Shown in pieces: positions 1 to 9,527 of a DNA stretch of 60,103 nucleotides (its first letter is position 1; each line of letters starts with the position of its first letter). The notes below the pieces were generated by a model. It worked only from the letters and a program-made list of their open reading frames with translations, searched no databases and was not told the DNA's origin. The position numbers and the translations under genes are program-made. Location: NCBI GenBank assembly GCA_018654575.1, contig JABILI010000072.1, positions 1 to 60,103 on the forward strand. The letters run 5' to 3'. Origin of the DNA: Porticoccaceae bacterium (GTDB lineage Bacteria; Pseudomonadota; Gammaproteobacteria; Pseudomonadales; Porticoccaceae).

Positions 1-190
1 ATGGGACGATCGATCAATACATACACAATATAAAAAAGGACAACGAAGGAATACTATTACGAAACAGAGTAATAGTCTGAGTTTACAAGTTTGGTTACAA
101 AACTAACGAAGGTATGCGTGTTTCAGAGGAGTTTACAAGTAGTTTACAAGTGGCATAAGCCAGTAAACATAAGGGTTTCAGTGCTGACTA
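1..190. repeat. repeat-rich non-coding DNA downstream of guaA
   Basis: No gene is recognisable here. The 11-mer AGTTTACAAGT occurs three times (80-90, 130-140 and 141-151), the last two in direct tandem. The first two copies are preceded by G, giving a 12-mer at 79-90 and 129-140. A perfect 8-base inverted repeat, ACTATTAC / GTAATAGT, lies at 53-60 and 69-76 with an 8-base loop. The block AACGAAGG is repeated near 43-50 and 104-111. The region follows the 3' end of guaA directly. It could be guaA 3' UTR, or arm-type repeats of an integrase attachment site; the sequence alone does not decide. Confidence 0.5.
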
Positions 191-1768
191 CTACTCCCAC
201 TCAATAGTTGCCGGCGGTTTGCTAGAAACGTCATAGGTCACACGCGAGACTTCTGTTATTTCATTGATAATGCGGTTAGACACCTTCTCTAAGAGTTCAT
301 AGGGAAGGTGCGCCCAGCGAGCCGTCATAAAGTCGATGGTTTCTACTGCACGTAATGCAATGACCCACTCATAACGACGTGCATCGCCCACTACACCAAC
401 AGATTTAATCGGTAGAAATACAGCAAAGGCTTGACTGGTTTTTTGGTACCAGCCGGAGTTATGCAGTTCTTCAATAAAGATGGCATCGGCTTCTCTGAGG
501 ATATTGGCATATTCCTCTTTAACTTCACCGAGAATTCGTACGCCAAGACCAGGGCCAGGGAATGGATGACGATAGACCATATCGTAGGGCAACCCAAGCT
601 CAACACCAATCTTGCGCACTTCATCTTTAAACAGCTCGCGTAGTGGCTCAACTAGATCAAGGGCCATATCATCTGGCAAGCCACCCACATTATGGTGAGA
701 TTTAATGACGTGCGCCTTACCCGTTTTGGATGCTGCTGACTCAATCACATCGGGGTAGATAGTGCCTTGAGCGAGAAACTTAACATTTGGAATTTTTTTC
801 GACTCTTCATCAAAAATCTCGATGAAGGTGTTACCGATAACTTTGCGTTTAGCTTCTGGGTCGCTGACACCCACTAAACCATTTAAAAACTTGTCTTGGG
901 CATTGGCGCGAATGACTTTAACACCCATGTTTTTGGCGAACATTTCCATTACAGCGTCGCCTTCGTTTTTGCGTAACAGGCCGTTATCAACAAAGACACA
1001 GGTTAGCTGGTCGCCAATGGCTTTGTGTAGCAGAGCCGCGACAACAGATGAGTCAACACCACCGGATAGGCCCAATAGCACATGGCTATCGCCAACCTGT
1101 TCCTTTACGCGATTCATCTGATCTTCAATAATCGCGGCAGCAGTCCAAAGAGGCTCACAACCACATATCTCTAAAGCAAAGTGTTGGAAGATTTTCTCGC
1201 CCTGCAGTGTATGAGTTACCTCAGGATGGAACTGGATACCATAAAATTGTTTTTCTTCATTAGCCATACCCGCGATTGGGCATGAGGGTGTAGAGGCCAT
1301 TAGACTGAAATCTTCAGGCATTGCCACAACTTTGTCGCCGTGGCTCATCCACACATCTAGCAAGGCCTCACCATCGGTGCCTGTATGATCTTTTACATCG
1401 CCAATCAGTGCTGAGTGGCCTTCAACTTTAACTTGGGCATAGCCGAATTCCCGAACATCCGAGGTATCAACCTTTCCACCTAACTGGCTGGCCATGGTCT
1501 GCATACCATAGCAAATACCCAAAACTGGTAACCCCATAGTAAATACACAGTCTGGCGCTCTGGGTGCGTTTGCTCCTCCAGTGACGGACTCGGGACCACC
1601 GGACAAAATAATACCTTGAGGATTAAATTCGCGAATTTCTTCTTCGGTAATATCCCAGGCTCTGATTTCAGAGAACACCCCTATCTCGCGCACACGACGC
1701 GCAATTAGCTGAGAGTACTGAGAACCAAAATCGAGAATAAGTATCTTTTGCGAATGTAAATCTGCCAT
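191..1768 (-). CDS. guaA: GMP synthase (glutamine-hydrolysing)
   Basis: Converts XMP to GMP with glutamine and ATP, the last step of cytoplasmic guanine nucleotide synthesis. The 525-residue protein has the normal family length. The N-terminal class I glutamine amidotransferase domain shows the nucleophile in GICYGMQ (Cys86) and the His181/Glu183 pair in FHPE. The ATP-pyrophosphatase P-loop SGGVDS is at 235-240, and the C-terminal dimerisation domain ends in the typical PPATIEWE. The ATG start has an AAGGG ribosome site 6 bases upstream. It is the second gene of guaBA; a terminator-like hairpin sits between the stem of its leader and guaB. Confidence 0.98.
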   Translation of the reverse strand: MADLHSQKILILDFGSQYSQLIARRVREIGVFSEIRAWDITEEEIREFNPQGIILSGGPESVTGGANAPRAPDCVFTMGLPVLGICYGMQTMASQLGGKVDTSDVREFGYAQVKVEGHSALIGDVKDHTGTDGEALLDVWMSHGDKVVAMPEDFSLMASTPSCPIAGMANEEKQFYGIQFHPEVTHTLQGEKIFQHFALEICGCEPLWTAAAIIEDQMNRVKEQVGDSHVLLGLSGGVDSSVVAALLHKAIGDQLTCVFVDNGLLRKNEGDAVMEMFAKNMGVKVIRANAQDKFLNGLVGVSDPEAKRKVIGNTFIEIFDEESKKIPNVKFLAQGTIYPDVIESAASKTGKAHVIKSHHNVGGLPDDMALDLVEPLRELFKDEVRKIGVELGLPYDMVYRHPFPGPGLGVRILGEVKEEYANILREADAIFIEELHNSGWYQKTSQAFAVFLPIKSVGVVGDARRYEWVIALRAVETIDFMTARWAHLPYELLEKVSNRIINEITEVSRVTYDVSSKPPATIEWE

Positions 1769-1784
1769 TAGTTGCCCTTAAAGT

Positions 1785-1811
1785 AAAAAGGCTAGGCTCA
1801 CCAGCCCAGCC
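1785..1811 (-). terminator. intrinsic terminator or attenuator between guaB and guaA
   Basis: Read on the minus strand, GGCTGGGCT pairs with AGCCTAGCC (nine pairs, one G-U) around a GGTG loop and is followed by TTTTT. This is the classical form of a Rho-independent terminator. It lies downstream of the guaB stop and about 17 bases before the guaA start, so it would act as a partial terminator inside the operon or be opened conditionally. Confidence 0.7.
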
Positions 1812-1853
1812 CTTCATTAAATATGATGTAGCCACACGCTAACCTTAAGTCGA

Positions 1854-3326
1854 TTATCGACCGCCCGCTGGATAGTTAGGTGCTTCTTTAGTAATTTGTA
1901 CGTCATGCACATGACTCTCGCCAATACCAGCTGAAGTCGCACGCACAAACTCTGGCTTAGTACGCATTTGCTCTATCGTTGTGCAACCGGTATAGCCCAT
2001 GGCAGACCGTAAACCACCCATCATTTGATGGATAATACTCGAGACTGCCCCTTTATAGGGTACCCGGCCTTCAATCCCTTCTGGAACTAGTTTTTCAACA
2101 GCGCTGGCTTCTTGGAAATATCGATCACTAGATCCTTGATTCTGCGCCATAGCACCTAAAGAGCCCATACCACGATATGACTTGTAAGAACGGCCCTGGA
2201 ACATTTCAATATCTCCCGGAGACTCTTCAGTACCCGCGAGCATGGAGCCCATCATCACAGAACTAGCGCCTGCCACAATCGCTTTTGCCATATCACCTGA
2301 ATAACGAATGCCACCATCAGCGATCACTGGTACTCCTGTACCTTTTAAGGCCTCGGCAACGTCTGCAACCGCTGTCACCTGAGGCACACCAATACCAGTA
2401 ACTATGCGTGTCGTGCAGATAGAACCGGGACCTATGCCCACTTTAACGCCATCTGCTCCAGCATCAACTAGGGCTAAAGCTCCAGCACCTGTGGCAACAT
2501 TGCCGCCAATTATCTGTACATCTGGGAAGTTCTTTTTAATCCACTTCACTCGATTCAATACATTCAACGAGTGGCCATGAGCCGTATCAACCACCAGAAC
2601 ATCAACATTGGCATGAACCAAGGCTTCAATTCGCTCATCTGTGCCCTCACCAACACTGACCGAAGCGCCCACAATTAGTCGCCCTTGGTCATCTTTGCAG
2701 GCATGAGGGTATTGTTCAGCTTTATCAATGTCAGTCACGGTAATAAGGCCCTTTAATTCAAAGGCGTCATTAATGACTAAGACTTTTTCAATTCGGTGTT
2801 TATGCAGTAGGCCGCGTACTTCATCGGCTCCCGCACCTTCTTTGACTGTAACCAGGCGCTCTTTAGGCGTCATCACAGAAGTGACTAAGGCTTTCATGTC
2901 TGTGGCAAAACGCACATCACGCCGCGTAACAATGCCCACGAGGTTGCCTTTCTCTAAAACAGGGACCCCAGAGATATTATTGGCGACTGTCAGCGCGTGT
3001 AATTCTGCAAGGGTCGCCGAGGATTCAATAGTGAAAGGATCTTTAACCACACCGCTTTCATATTTCTTAACAGCCCATACTTCTTTGGCTTGTTGTTCGA
3101 TATCCATGCTTTTGTGCACAATACCCACACCACCCTCTTGAGCGATGGCAATAGCCAGACGAGATTCAGTAACGGTATCCATAGCTGCTGACACCAGTGG
3201 GATATTCATGGTAATGCCGCGAGTCAACTGCGTATGTGTTGTCACATCTTTTGCGGTGACATCAGAGTACCCAGGTACGAGTAGTACGTCGTCAAAGGTC
3301 AGTGCTTCGTGAGAGATCCGTAACAT
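1854..3326 (-). CDS. guaB: IMP dehydrogenase
   Basis: Oxidises IMP to XMP with NAD, the committed step towards guanine nucleotides, and supplies GuaA. The 490 residues match the family. A catalytic (beta/alpha)8 barrel is interrupted by a paired CBS regulatory module at about 94-205. The catalytic loop [13 protein letters not shown] holds Cys304, and the flap region [11 protein letters not shown]-type sequence follows near the C-terminus. The ATG start is clear. It is the first gene of guaBA and divergent from xseA across 243 bases. Confidence 0.98.
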   Translation of the reverse strand: MLRISHEALTFDDVLLVPGYSDVTAKDVTTHTQLTRGITMNIPLVSAAMDTVTESRLAIAIAQEGGVGIVHKSMDIEQQAKEVWAVKKYESGVVKDPFTIESSATLAELHALTVANNISGVPVLEKGNLVGIVTRRDVRFATDMKALVTSVMTPKERLVTVKEGAGADEVRGLLHKHRIEKVLVINDAFELKGLITVTDIDKAEQYPHACKDDQGRLIVGASVSVGEGTDERIEALVHANVDVLVVDTAHGHSLNVLNRVKWIKKNFPDVQIIGGNVATGAGALALVDAGADGVKVGIGPGSICTTRIVTGIGVPQVTAVADVAEALKGTGVPVIADGGIRYSGDMAKAIVAGASSVMMGSMLAGTEESPGDIEMFQGRSYKSYRGMGSLGAMAQNQGSSDRYFQEASAVEKLVPEGIEGRVPYKGAVSSIIHQMMGGLRSAMGYTGCTTIEQMRTKPEFVRATSAGIGESHVHDVQITKEAPNYPAGGR

Positions 3327-3393
3327 AAAGAACGCCTACCTCAGTATGCTCAAAAGAGAGACTACACATTAGGATTTAAAAAGTAAGCGGCGC

Positions 3394-3422
3394 ATTATAA
3401 GCTAACGAGTGCCATTAGGTAA
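3394..3422 (-). promoter_or_regulatory. putative guaB promoter with GC-rich discriminator
   Basis: On the minus strand a perfect TATAAT (-10, plus-strand 3394-3399) follows a weak -35 TTACCT (3417-3422) at 17 bases. The -10 is followed at once by GCGCCGC. A GC-rich discriminator is characteristic of promoters under stringent and growth-rate control, which is known for the E. coli gua promoter. About 68 bases separate the -10 from the guaB ATG. Confidence 0.5.
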
Positions 3423-3534
3423 ACAACTATTTAACGCCTTTAATATACCGGATATGACTCTTAAATAGCTGATTTTACTGTTTTTTTTATTTATTTTGAC
3501 CATATTTATTAATACTCAAAAAAACGTAAATTAG

Positions 3535-3563
3535 TTACCATTAGACCCGTCTTTCTCTACAAT
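3535..3563 (+). promoter_or_regulatory. putative xseA promoter (leaderless arrangement)
   Basis: TTACCA (3535-3540) and TACAAT (3558-3563) are separated by 17 bases. Only six bases lie between the -10 hexamer and the xseA ATG at 3570, so transcription would be expected to start on or next to the A of the start codon. No Shine-Dalgarno sequence is present. Confidence 0.5.
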
Positions 3564-3569
3564 AGCACA

Positions 3570-4943
3570 ATGACTACAGACACCAATCAGCGCCAAATTT
3601 TTTCGGTTAGCGAACTAAATCGTTCAGTAAGGCAGCTACTGGAGATGAATTTACCCTTATTGTGGGTGGAGGGGGAAATTTCAAATTTCGCCAGACCGGG
3701 GTCCGGTCACTGGTATCTCACCCTTAAAGATGAGCAATCTCAAGTGCGCTGCGCTATGTTTCGCAATACGAATCAGCGTGTTAATTTTAAGCCTGCTAAT
3801 GGCACTCAGGTGCTAGTGCGCTGTCGTGCAGGGCTTTATGAGGGCCGAGGTGAGTATCAGCTAATCATAGAACACATGGAAGAAGCTGGTTTTGGCGCAC
3901 TGCAAAGGCGCTTTGATCAACTTAAAGCTCAACTTGATAGTGAGGGCTTGTTTGACCAACATCACAAGAAATCAATGTCGGCATCCGTCACTCAAGTAGG
4001 TGTTATTACGTCAGCTACCGGGGCCGCCATAAAAGACATACTGTCGGTATTACAGCGACGCTTCCCCGCCATTAAAGTAAGTATCTTTCCAACCACCGTG
4101 CAGGGTGATTTGGCCGCGGGGCAAATCGTAGAAGCCATCGAAATGGCGAATCAGCATGGGCACTGCGATGCCCTAATAGTCGGCCGTGGAGGAGGATCTC
4201 TCGAAGATTTATGGCCATTCAATGAAGAGAAAGTTGCCCGCGCGATCTTTAACAGCCATACCCCTGTTATCAGTGCCGTTGGTCACGAGGTTGATTTTAC
4301 TATCGCCGATTTAGTCGCTGATCTTCGCGCGCCTACACCCTCTGCAGCTGCAGAATTAATTAGCCCTGATGGTAACGAAATTCTCAGCCAGTTCTTTGCA
4401 TTAGAGACATTATTGATCGAGGCTGAGGCTAGAAAAATAAACGAGCTTAGCCAACAAGTGGCTCACCTGCAAAAAAGACTTCAGCACCCGGGCCGTAAAC
4501 TGCAAGAGCAAGCGCAACACCTCGACCACTTAGATATTCGCCTAGGTCGAGCGATGAAAAACAAACTTCAAGAACAACGATATCGTAATCAGTCGCTGCG
4601 AGACAATTTGCTACGTCACAACCCAGGTCAAGCCATACAACGCCAGAAACTTGTCCTTATTAATACGATCAAAGCGCTATCTAAAACAGTCGGCCAGCAA
4701 GTTAATGACAAGAGAACGAAGACCGCGCAAGCGATGCATTTACTGGACACAGTTAGTCCGCTAAAAACCTTAGCGCGTGGGTATTCTGTTATCCGCAACA
4801 ACGAAGGTGCCGTCATCAAAACCATTGATGATGTTAGGCGCGGTGACAACCTAAAAGGTCAGGTCACTGATGGTGAGATATCTTTTGCTGTAACCAAAAC
4901 TGCGAAAAAAGACCCCTCAAGACAACGTAACGGCTCTAACTAG
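3570..4943 (+). CDS. xseA: exodeoxyribonuclease VII large subunit
   Basis: Large subunit of the single-strand-specific exonuclease ExoVII; the small subunit XseB is not in this window. The 457 residues have the normal length. An N-terminal OB-fold domain (about 10-110, with the LPLLWVEGEISNF and SGHWYLTLKD motifs) precedes the catalytic domain with GRGGGSLEDLWPFN and GHEVDFTIADLVADLRAPTPSAAAE. A long helical, coiled-coil-prone stretch follows, and the ARGYSV motif is near the end. No ribosome site precedes the ATG (see the promoter entry). The 3' end overlaps convergent der by four bases. Confidence 0.97.
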   Translation: MTTDTNQRQIFSVSELNRSVRQLLEMNLPLLWVEGEISNFARPGSGHWYLTLKDEQSQVRCAMFRNTNQRVNFKPANGTQVLVRCRAGLYEGRGEYQLIIEHMEEAGFGALQRRFDQLKAQLDSEGLFDQHHKKSMSASVTQVGVITSATGAAIKDILSVLQRRFPAIKVSIFPTTVQGDLAAGQIVEAIEMANQHGHCDALIVGRGGGSLEDLWPFNEEKVARAIFNSHTPVISAVGHEVDFTIADLVADLRAPTPSAAAELISPDGNEILSQFFALETLLIEAEARKINELSQQVAHLQKRLQHPGRKLQEQAQHLDHLDIRLGRAMKNKLQEQRYRNQSLRDNLLRHNPGQAIQRQKLVLINTIKALSKTVGQQVNDKRTKTAQAMHLLDTVSPLKTLARGYSVIRNNEGAVIKTIDDVRRGDNLKGQVTDGEISFAVTKTAKKDPSRQRNGSN

Positions 4944-6331
4944 TCGTTTCGTTTACTGTATTTAACAATCTTTTTACGCTTCATCGCCTTACGATCGCTA
5001 GGCACCACAGCCTTATTTTTATAAGGATTGTCGCCAGTGCGATATTCGACTCTAACCGGAGTGCCATGCAAGCCTAACTCACGACGGAAAATCTTCTCTA
5101 AATAACGAGTGTATTGTGCGGGAACCGAAGCAGTTTGATTACCATGAATGATAATAATCGGAGGATTACGCCCTCCAGCATGGGCAAACCGAAGCTTAAC
5201 TCTGCGGCCATGCACCATAGGCGGTTGATGCTCTTCTACCGCGCCTTCGAGCACTTTGGTAAGACGAGATGCGCTCAAGGTGTCTGTGGCTGCAGCATAG
5301 GCTGCCCCAATCGAGTCATAGAGATTACCGACGCCCGTGCCGTGTAAAGCAGAAATAAAGTGTACATCAGCAAAATCTGCAAACTGCAAACGACGTTTAA
5401 TCTCAACTTTAATATGCTCCCGCTTGTCTGGGTCAAGGCCATCCCACTTATTGATACCAAGGACTAACCCGCGCCCAGCATCAATAACTGAGCCCATTAG
5501 GTGTAAGTCTTGGTCAACCAAGCCTTCATGAGCATCCACCATCAATACCACAACGTTAGCATCATCAATAGCCTGCAACGTCTTCACAATAGAGAACTTC
5601 TCAATCGCCAGCTTCACATTTTTGCGCTTACGAATACCCGCCGTATCTATAAGTGTGTACTTTTGGCCGTGACGTTCATATTCGATATAGACGCTATCAC
5701 GCGTCGTTCCTGGCTCATCAAACACAACCACTCGATCTTCACCCAAGAGGCGATTGACCAACGTTGACTTACCTACATTTGGCCGACCAACAACACCTAT
5801 CTTAATGCTATTTGAACCATCAGGCTCGGGCTCAACATACTCCGGATAAGGCTCTAAAACCTTTTCCATCATTGACCGTACTCCACGCCCATGAGTTGCC
5901 GTCGTTGGGAACATCCCAGCAAAACCCATCTCATAAAAGTCGGCCAAGGCCACGGCAGGATCGAGTCCGTCTATTTTATTGGCAACCAAGTAAACCAAAC
6001 GATTTTTACGCCGTAACTTGTCAGCAATCATATAGTCAGCTGAGGTAACACCGGATCGACAGTCAACAATGAACAAAACAATGTCAGCCTCATCCATCGC
6101 CAACAGTGACTGACCTGCCATCTCAGCGTCAATGCCTTCTTCTTCTCCGCTGATACCACCGGTATCAATAACCATAAAGCGACGGTCAAACATCTCTCCA
6201 TCACCATATTTACGATCACGGGTTAAACCAGAATAGTTGGCCACAAGGGCGTCTCGACTTCGGGTGAGTCGATTAAATAGGGTAGATTTGCCTACATTAG
6301 GCCGGCCCACTAGGGCTATAACAGGAATCAT
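4940..6331 (-). CDS. der: ribosome biogenesis GTPase Der (EngA)
   Basis: Tandem GTPase needed for 50S subunit maturation. The 463-residue protein has two G domains, each with a P-loop GRPNVGKSTL (residues 9-18 and about 181-190), DTGG/DTAG G3 motifs and NKIDG/NKWDG G4 motifs. A C-terminal KH-like domain with a basic tail (KAMKRKKIVKYSKRN) follows. The start is fixed by the universal MIPVIALVGRPN N-terminus. Unusually, the ATG lies only about 10 bases after the stem of the bamB terminator and has no visible Shine-Dalgarno sequence. Last gene of the long minus-strand block. Confidence 0.98.
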   Translation of the reverse strand: MIPVIALVGRPNVGKSTLFNRLTRSRDALVANYSGLTRDRKYGDGEMFDRRFMVIDTGGISGEEEGIDAEMAGQSLLAMDEADIVLFIVDCRSGVTSADYMIADKLRRKNRLVYLVANKIDGLDPAVALADFYEMGFAGMFPTTATHGRGVRSMMEKVLEPYPEYVEPEPDGSNSIKIGVVGRPNVGKSTLVNRLLGEDRVVVFDEPGTTRDSVYIEYERHGQKYTLIDTAGIRKRKNVKLAIEKFSIVKTLQAIDDANVVVLMVDAHEGLVDQDLHLMGSVIDAGRGLVLGINKWDGLDPDKREHIKVEIKRRLQFADFADVHFISALHGTGVGNLYDSIGAAYAAATDTLSASRLTKVLEGAVEEHQPPMVHGRRVKLRFAHAGGRNPPIIIIHGNQTASVPAQYTRYLEKIFRRELGLHGTPVRVEYRTGDNPYKNKAVVPSDRKAMKRKKIVKYSKRND

Positions 6332-6333
6332 GA

Positions 6334-6367
6334 AATAAAAAATGCCGCAGGTTTCAACTGCGGCATT
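6334..6367 (-). terminator. intrinsic terminator downstream of bamB
   Basis: On the minus strand AATGCCGCAG and CTGCGGCATT form a perfect 10-base stem around a 7-base loop, followed by a T-rich tract (TTTTATTTC). It lies between bamB and der and ends just before the der ATG. It would limit readthrough from the bamB side into der. Confidence 0.85.
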
Positions 6368-6392
6368 CTACGTTAATTAAGGATAGTTTTCG

Positions 6393-7538
6393 CTACTGAA
6401 TTCTATAAGCGCTAATCTTGCCGTTGTTAGACTGAATAATAAGGGATTCACCCACAGTCAACATCGGCGTGCTAACGCCACTGCCATCTATTTTTTCCCG
6501 ACCAACGAATCGTCCATCTGATGGGTCTAGTAGATGTAAATAGCCCTCGGCATCTGCCGTAGCGATGGTGCCAGCTAATTTAACTGGTCCAGTTAAACGA
6601 CGTAAAAACAATTGATCATTGGACCAAACCGACTGCCCATTACCTGCTTGAAAAGCCTGCACCGAATCCTCGGCTCCAGTCACATAAATCTGACCATCAC
6701 CGTGGGCGGGGGCATGATGAGAAGAGCTGTCCTGAGACCAGAGGCTTCTTCCCGTGCCACGGCTTACTGCTCCAACACGACCTTGGTAAGTCACCGAGTA
6801 AATAACATCACCAACCAACAGTGGCTCACCGTCGATGTCGACCATGCGCTCGAGCTCTGTTCGACCTGTTGGCAAGGCCAATCGCGTCTCCCAAATGATC
6901 GACCCATTGTCAGGACTGAAAGCGATCAATTTACCTGAATCAAATCCAGACAAAACCATATTATTAGTCACTACGGACTCGCTCGTGCCACGCACACTCA
7001 AAATCGGGGCATCACCATCATGCTGCCAGATTTCTTCACCCGTCTTGGCATCCAGGACAGCCATTTTATTATCGATACTGTGGACTACGACAATTTCACC
7101 ATTAGATTTAGGGCTTGATAGTACCTCTGAGCTAACTTGGCTCGACCACAAAACCGAACCATCATCCGCATCTAAGGTAAATACCTCACCCTCGACCGTT
7201 CCTAGCATGACCAATCCAGCACCGTAACCGACTCCACCAGTGACTGGGACATCCAGCTGAGTCTGCCAACGCACGTTGCCAGTACCAACATCCAGTGCGG
7301 TAATTTGACCTTCATAGTCTGCGGCAAAAACTGTGTCTCCATTAGCCGTTGGACGCAAGCTAATCAAGTAATTTTTAGCACCAGATCCTACGCTAACCGA
7401 CCATTGACGAACAACGGATACTTCCGATTGAAAATCAACCAGCTCTGCGGGTTCAATTGCAGCGTCGTCATCGTCACCGCCGAACCAGCTACAGCCCGAA
7501 ACGAGCAATACACATAGCAAAAGATTCAGTTTTTTCAT
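6393..7538 (-). CDS. bamB: outer membrane assembly lipoprotein BamB
   Basis: Accessory lipoprotein of the BAM complex that inserts beta-barrel proteins into the outer membrane. The 381 residues begin with a lipoprotein signal whose lipobox LVSGC places the lipidated cysteine at 16. The rest is an eight-bladed PQQ-like beta-propeller with repeated motifs such as ALDVGTGNVRWQ, LDADDGSVLW and LDAKTGEEIWQ. The start codon overlaps the yfgM stop (ATGA), so translation is probably coupled. The hisS-yfgM-bamB-der order is conserved in gammaproteobacteria. Confidence 0.97.
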   Translation of the reverse strand: MKKLNLLLCVLLVSGCSWFGGDDDDAAIEPAELVDFQSEVSVVRQWSVSVGSGAKNYLISLRPTANGDTVFAADYEGQITALDVGTGNVRWQTQLDVPVTGGVGYGAGLVMLGTVEGEVFTLDADDGSVLWSSQVSSEVLSSPKSNGEIVVVHSIDNKMAVLDAKTGEEIWQHDGDAPILSVRGTSESVVTNNMVLSGFDSGKLIAFSPDNGSIIWETRLALPTGRTELERMVDIDGEPLLVGDVIYSVTYQGRVGAVSRGTGRSLWSQDSSSHHAPAHGDGQIYVTGAEDSVQAFQAGNGQSVWSNDQLFLRRLTGPVKLAGTIATADAEGYLHLLDPSDGRFVGREKIDGSGVSTPMLTVGESLIIQSNNGKISAYRIQ

Positions 7539-8230
7539 TGGTTATCTCCGGTCTCAGTGTCGGGCACCACCGCAGGGCGCACCTGCCCTATTTTAAGCTC
7601 CAATATATTACGAATAATAGGATCATTCGACTCATTAGATGCAATCGCCGCATCGTAAGCAGTATAAGCTGCCTCGGCGTTATCTAACTGCAGGTAGAAG
7701 TCCCCTTTAGCTTCTTCATAAGCTGACTTATGGGTAGCAGAATCTATTCCCTGGACCATTTCTAACGCGAGGTCAATATTACCTCGAGCGGCTTCCACGC
7801 GAGCTAATCTAAGCCGAACAATCATTTCTGTGGCGGGTTCAGGATTATTATCCAGTGACCATTGTAATTCAGCAGCGGCAGCATCTAAATCATTACCTTC
7901 GACGGCTGCTTTTGCCTTAAGCATTGCTGCAAAATGAGCGTAGCCAGTTCCAGCATGATCTTTTTTCAATCGGTCTGCATCATCATTAATAGCTTTTTGT
8001 TGCGCGGGATCCAACTTTTCACCCGGCGCTTGATTAGCAATAATATCCATACTGTTTTGCCAAATGCCCGAGGCTATTTCTGCTTGAAGCTGTTTGTTTT
8101 GATCCCAAGATTGGTATCCGAAATACCCGCCCACAATCAACACAATTGACACAAGAGTCTTAACGCCATTTTCCGCCCACCATGCTTTTAGTGCTTCAAT
8201 TTGTTCTTCTTCAGTAAGGTGATCTGCCAC
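7535..8230 (-). CDS. yfgM: YfgM family tetratricopeptide membrane protein
   Basis: Inner-membrane protein with a periplasmic TPR domain. In E. coli YfgM partners the PpiD chaperone at the SecYEG translocon; this role is from family knowledge. Of 231 residues, the N-terminal cytoplasmic part (TEEEQIEALKAWW) is followed by one transmembrane helix at about 23-41 and then TPR-like helices rich in Ala and Leu. The start is GTG with GAGG seven bases upstream. Overlaps bamB by four bases and lies nine bases after hisS. Confidence 0.93.
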   Translation of the reverse strand: MADHLTEEEQIEALKAWWAENGVKTLVSIVLIVGGYFGYQSWDQNKQLQAEIASGIWQNSMDIIANQAPGEKLDPAQQKAINDDADRLKKDHAGTGYAHFAAMLKAKAAVEGNDLDAAAAELQWSLDNNPEPATEMIVRLRLARVEAARGNIDLALEMVQGIDSATHKSAYEEAKGDFYLQLDNAEAAYTAYDAAIASNESNDPIIRNILELKIGQVRPAVVPDTETGDNQ

Positions 8231-8239
8231 GCGTTTGCC

Positions 8240-9514
8240 TCAATTGGTAAAAAAATTATTAAGTAAAGTTGCCAAGCTATCTTGGACAACCGTTTCTTGT
8301 GTATGTTCTTGCCGAAGGTACTTGACCCCAACAGTAGATGAAACAACCTCTTGCTCACCTAAAATAAGCGCCACAACGGCGCCACTTTTATCCGCTTTTT
8401 TTATTTGTGACTTAAAACTGCCGCCACCGCAATGACTCTCAATACGCAAACTAGGGCAATCATTTCGCAAATTATCAGCCAACACGGCCGCAGCATTGCT
8501 TACATCTCCAACCGCCAGCAAGTAAATGTCAACGGTTTGGCCGACACTATCAGGGACAACCTTTAATTCGTCAAGTAACAGCACCAATCGTTCGATACCC
8601 ATGGCAAAACCGACCCCAGGGCAAGGCTTTCCACCAAGTTGCTCAACCAGCCCGTCATAGCGCCCCCCCGCACAGATCGCACCTTGGGCCCCAAGACTAT
8701 CGGTAACCCACTCGAACACAGTTTTTGAATAATAATCCAACCCTCGGACCAGCCGCGGGTTAATTTCATAGCTAATTTTAGCAGCGTCTAAGATGCCACA
8801 AAGTTGCTCAAAGTGCTGCCTTGAATCATCATCAATAAAATCAGTTAGTTGAGGTGCCCCATTGACAATTTTCTGTACCTCTGGATTTTTACTATCCAGT
8901 ATGCGCATTGGGTTGGTCTCCAGACGCCGCTGACTATCTTCATCTAAATCATCACGATGGGTCATCAAATAACTTACTAATTTCTCTCGATAATGTGCTC
9001 TGTCGGATGATGTGCCTAACGAATTAATCTGTAATGTAACTACGCTATCAATCTTTAACGTTTTCCATAAATTTGCCGTTAATAGCAGTAACTCAGCATC
9101 AATATCTGGTCCATTTAACCCAAAAGCCTCTACACCAATTTGATGGAACTGCCGTTGACGTCCTTTTTGTGGGCGTTCATGACGGAACATCGGTCCGGTG
9201 TACCATAATCGCTGCGTTTGGTTGTGTAGAAGTCCATGTTCCGTACAGGCGCGAACGCACCCTGCAGTGCCTTCAGGACGCAAGCTGAGCTGATCCCCGT
9301 TACGGTCCTCAAAGCTGTACATCTCTTTTTCAACGATATCTGTGTCTTCACCTACAGAGCGCTTAAATAATTCTGTTTGTTCGAGGATAGGGAAACGAAT
9401 TTCTTGATAGCTATAACGGGACAAAACATCGGCGACTGTCTTTTCGAGATACTGCCAAATTTCGGAGTTTCCTGGGAGAAGGTCGTGCATACCGCGCAAA
9501 GATTGTATTTTCAT
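8240..9514 (-). CDS. hisS: histidyl-tRNA synthetase
   Basis: Class II aminoacyl-tRNA synthetase charging tRNA-His in the cytoplasm. The 424 residues have the typical size. Visible are the N-terminal [11 protein letters not shown], class II motif 2 ([11 protein letters not shown]), the HisA-type motifs [15 protein letters not shown] and [13 protein letters not shown], motif 3 ([11 protein letters not shown]), and a C-terminal anticodon-binding domain from about residue 325. The ATG start lies 13 bases after the ispG stop, within the conserved ispG-hisS-yfgM-bamB operon. Confidence 0.98.
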   Translation of the reverse strand: MKIQSLRGMHDLLPGNSEIWQYLEKTVADVLSRYSYQEIRFPILEQTELFKRSVGEDTDIVEKEMYSFEDRNGDQLSLRPEGTAGCVRACTEHGLLHNQTQRLWYTGPMFRHERPQKGRQRQFHQIGVEAFGLNGPDIDAELLLLTANLWKTLKIDSVVTLQINSLGTSSDRAHYREKLVSYLMTHRDDLDEDSQRRLETNPMRILDSKNPEVQKIVNGAPQLTDFIDDDSRQHFEQLCGILDAAKISYEINPRLVRGLDYYSKTVFEWVTDSLGAQGAICAGGRYDGLVEQLGGKPCPGVGFAMGIERLVLLLDELKVVPDSVGQTVDIYLLAVGDVSNAAAVLADNLRNDCPSLRIESHCGGGSFKSQIKKADKSGAVVALILGEQEVVSSTVGVKYLRQEHTQETVVQDSLATLLNNFFTN

Positions 9515-9527
9515 GACGAGTCTCCTT

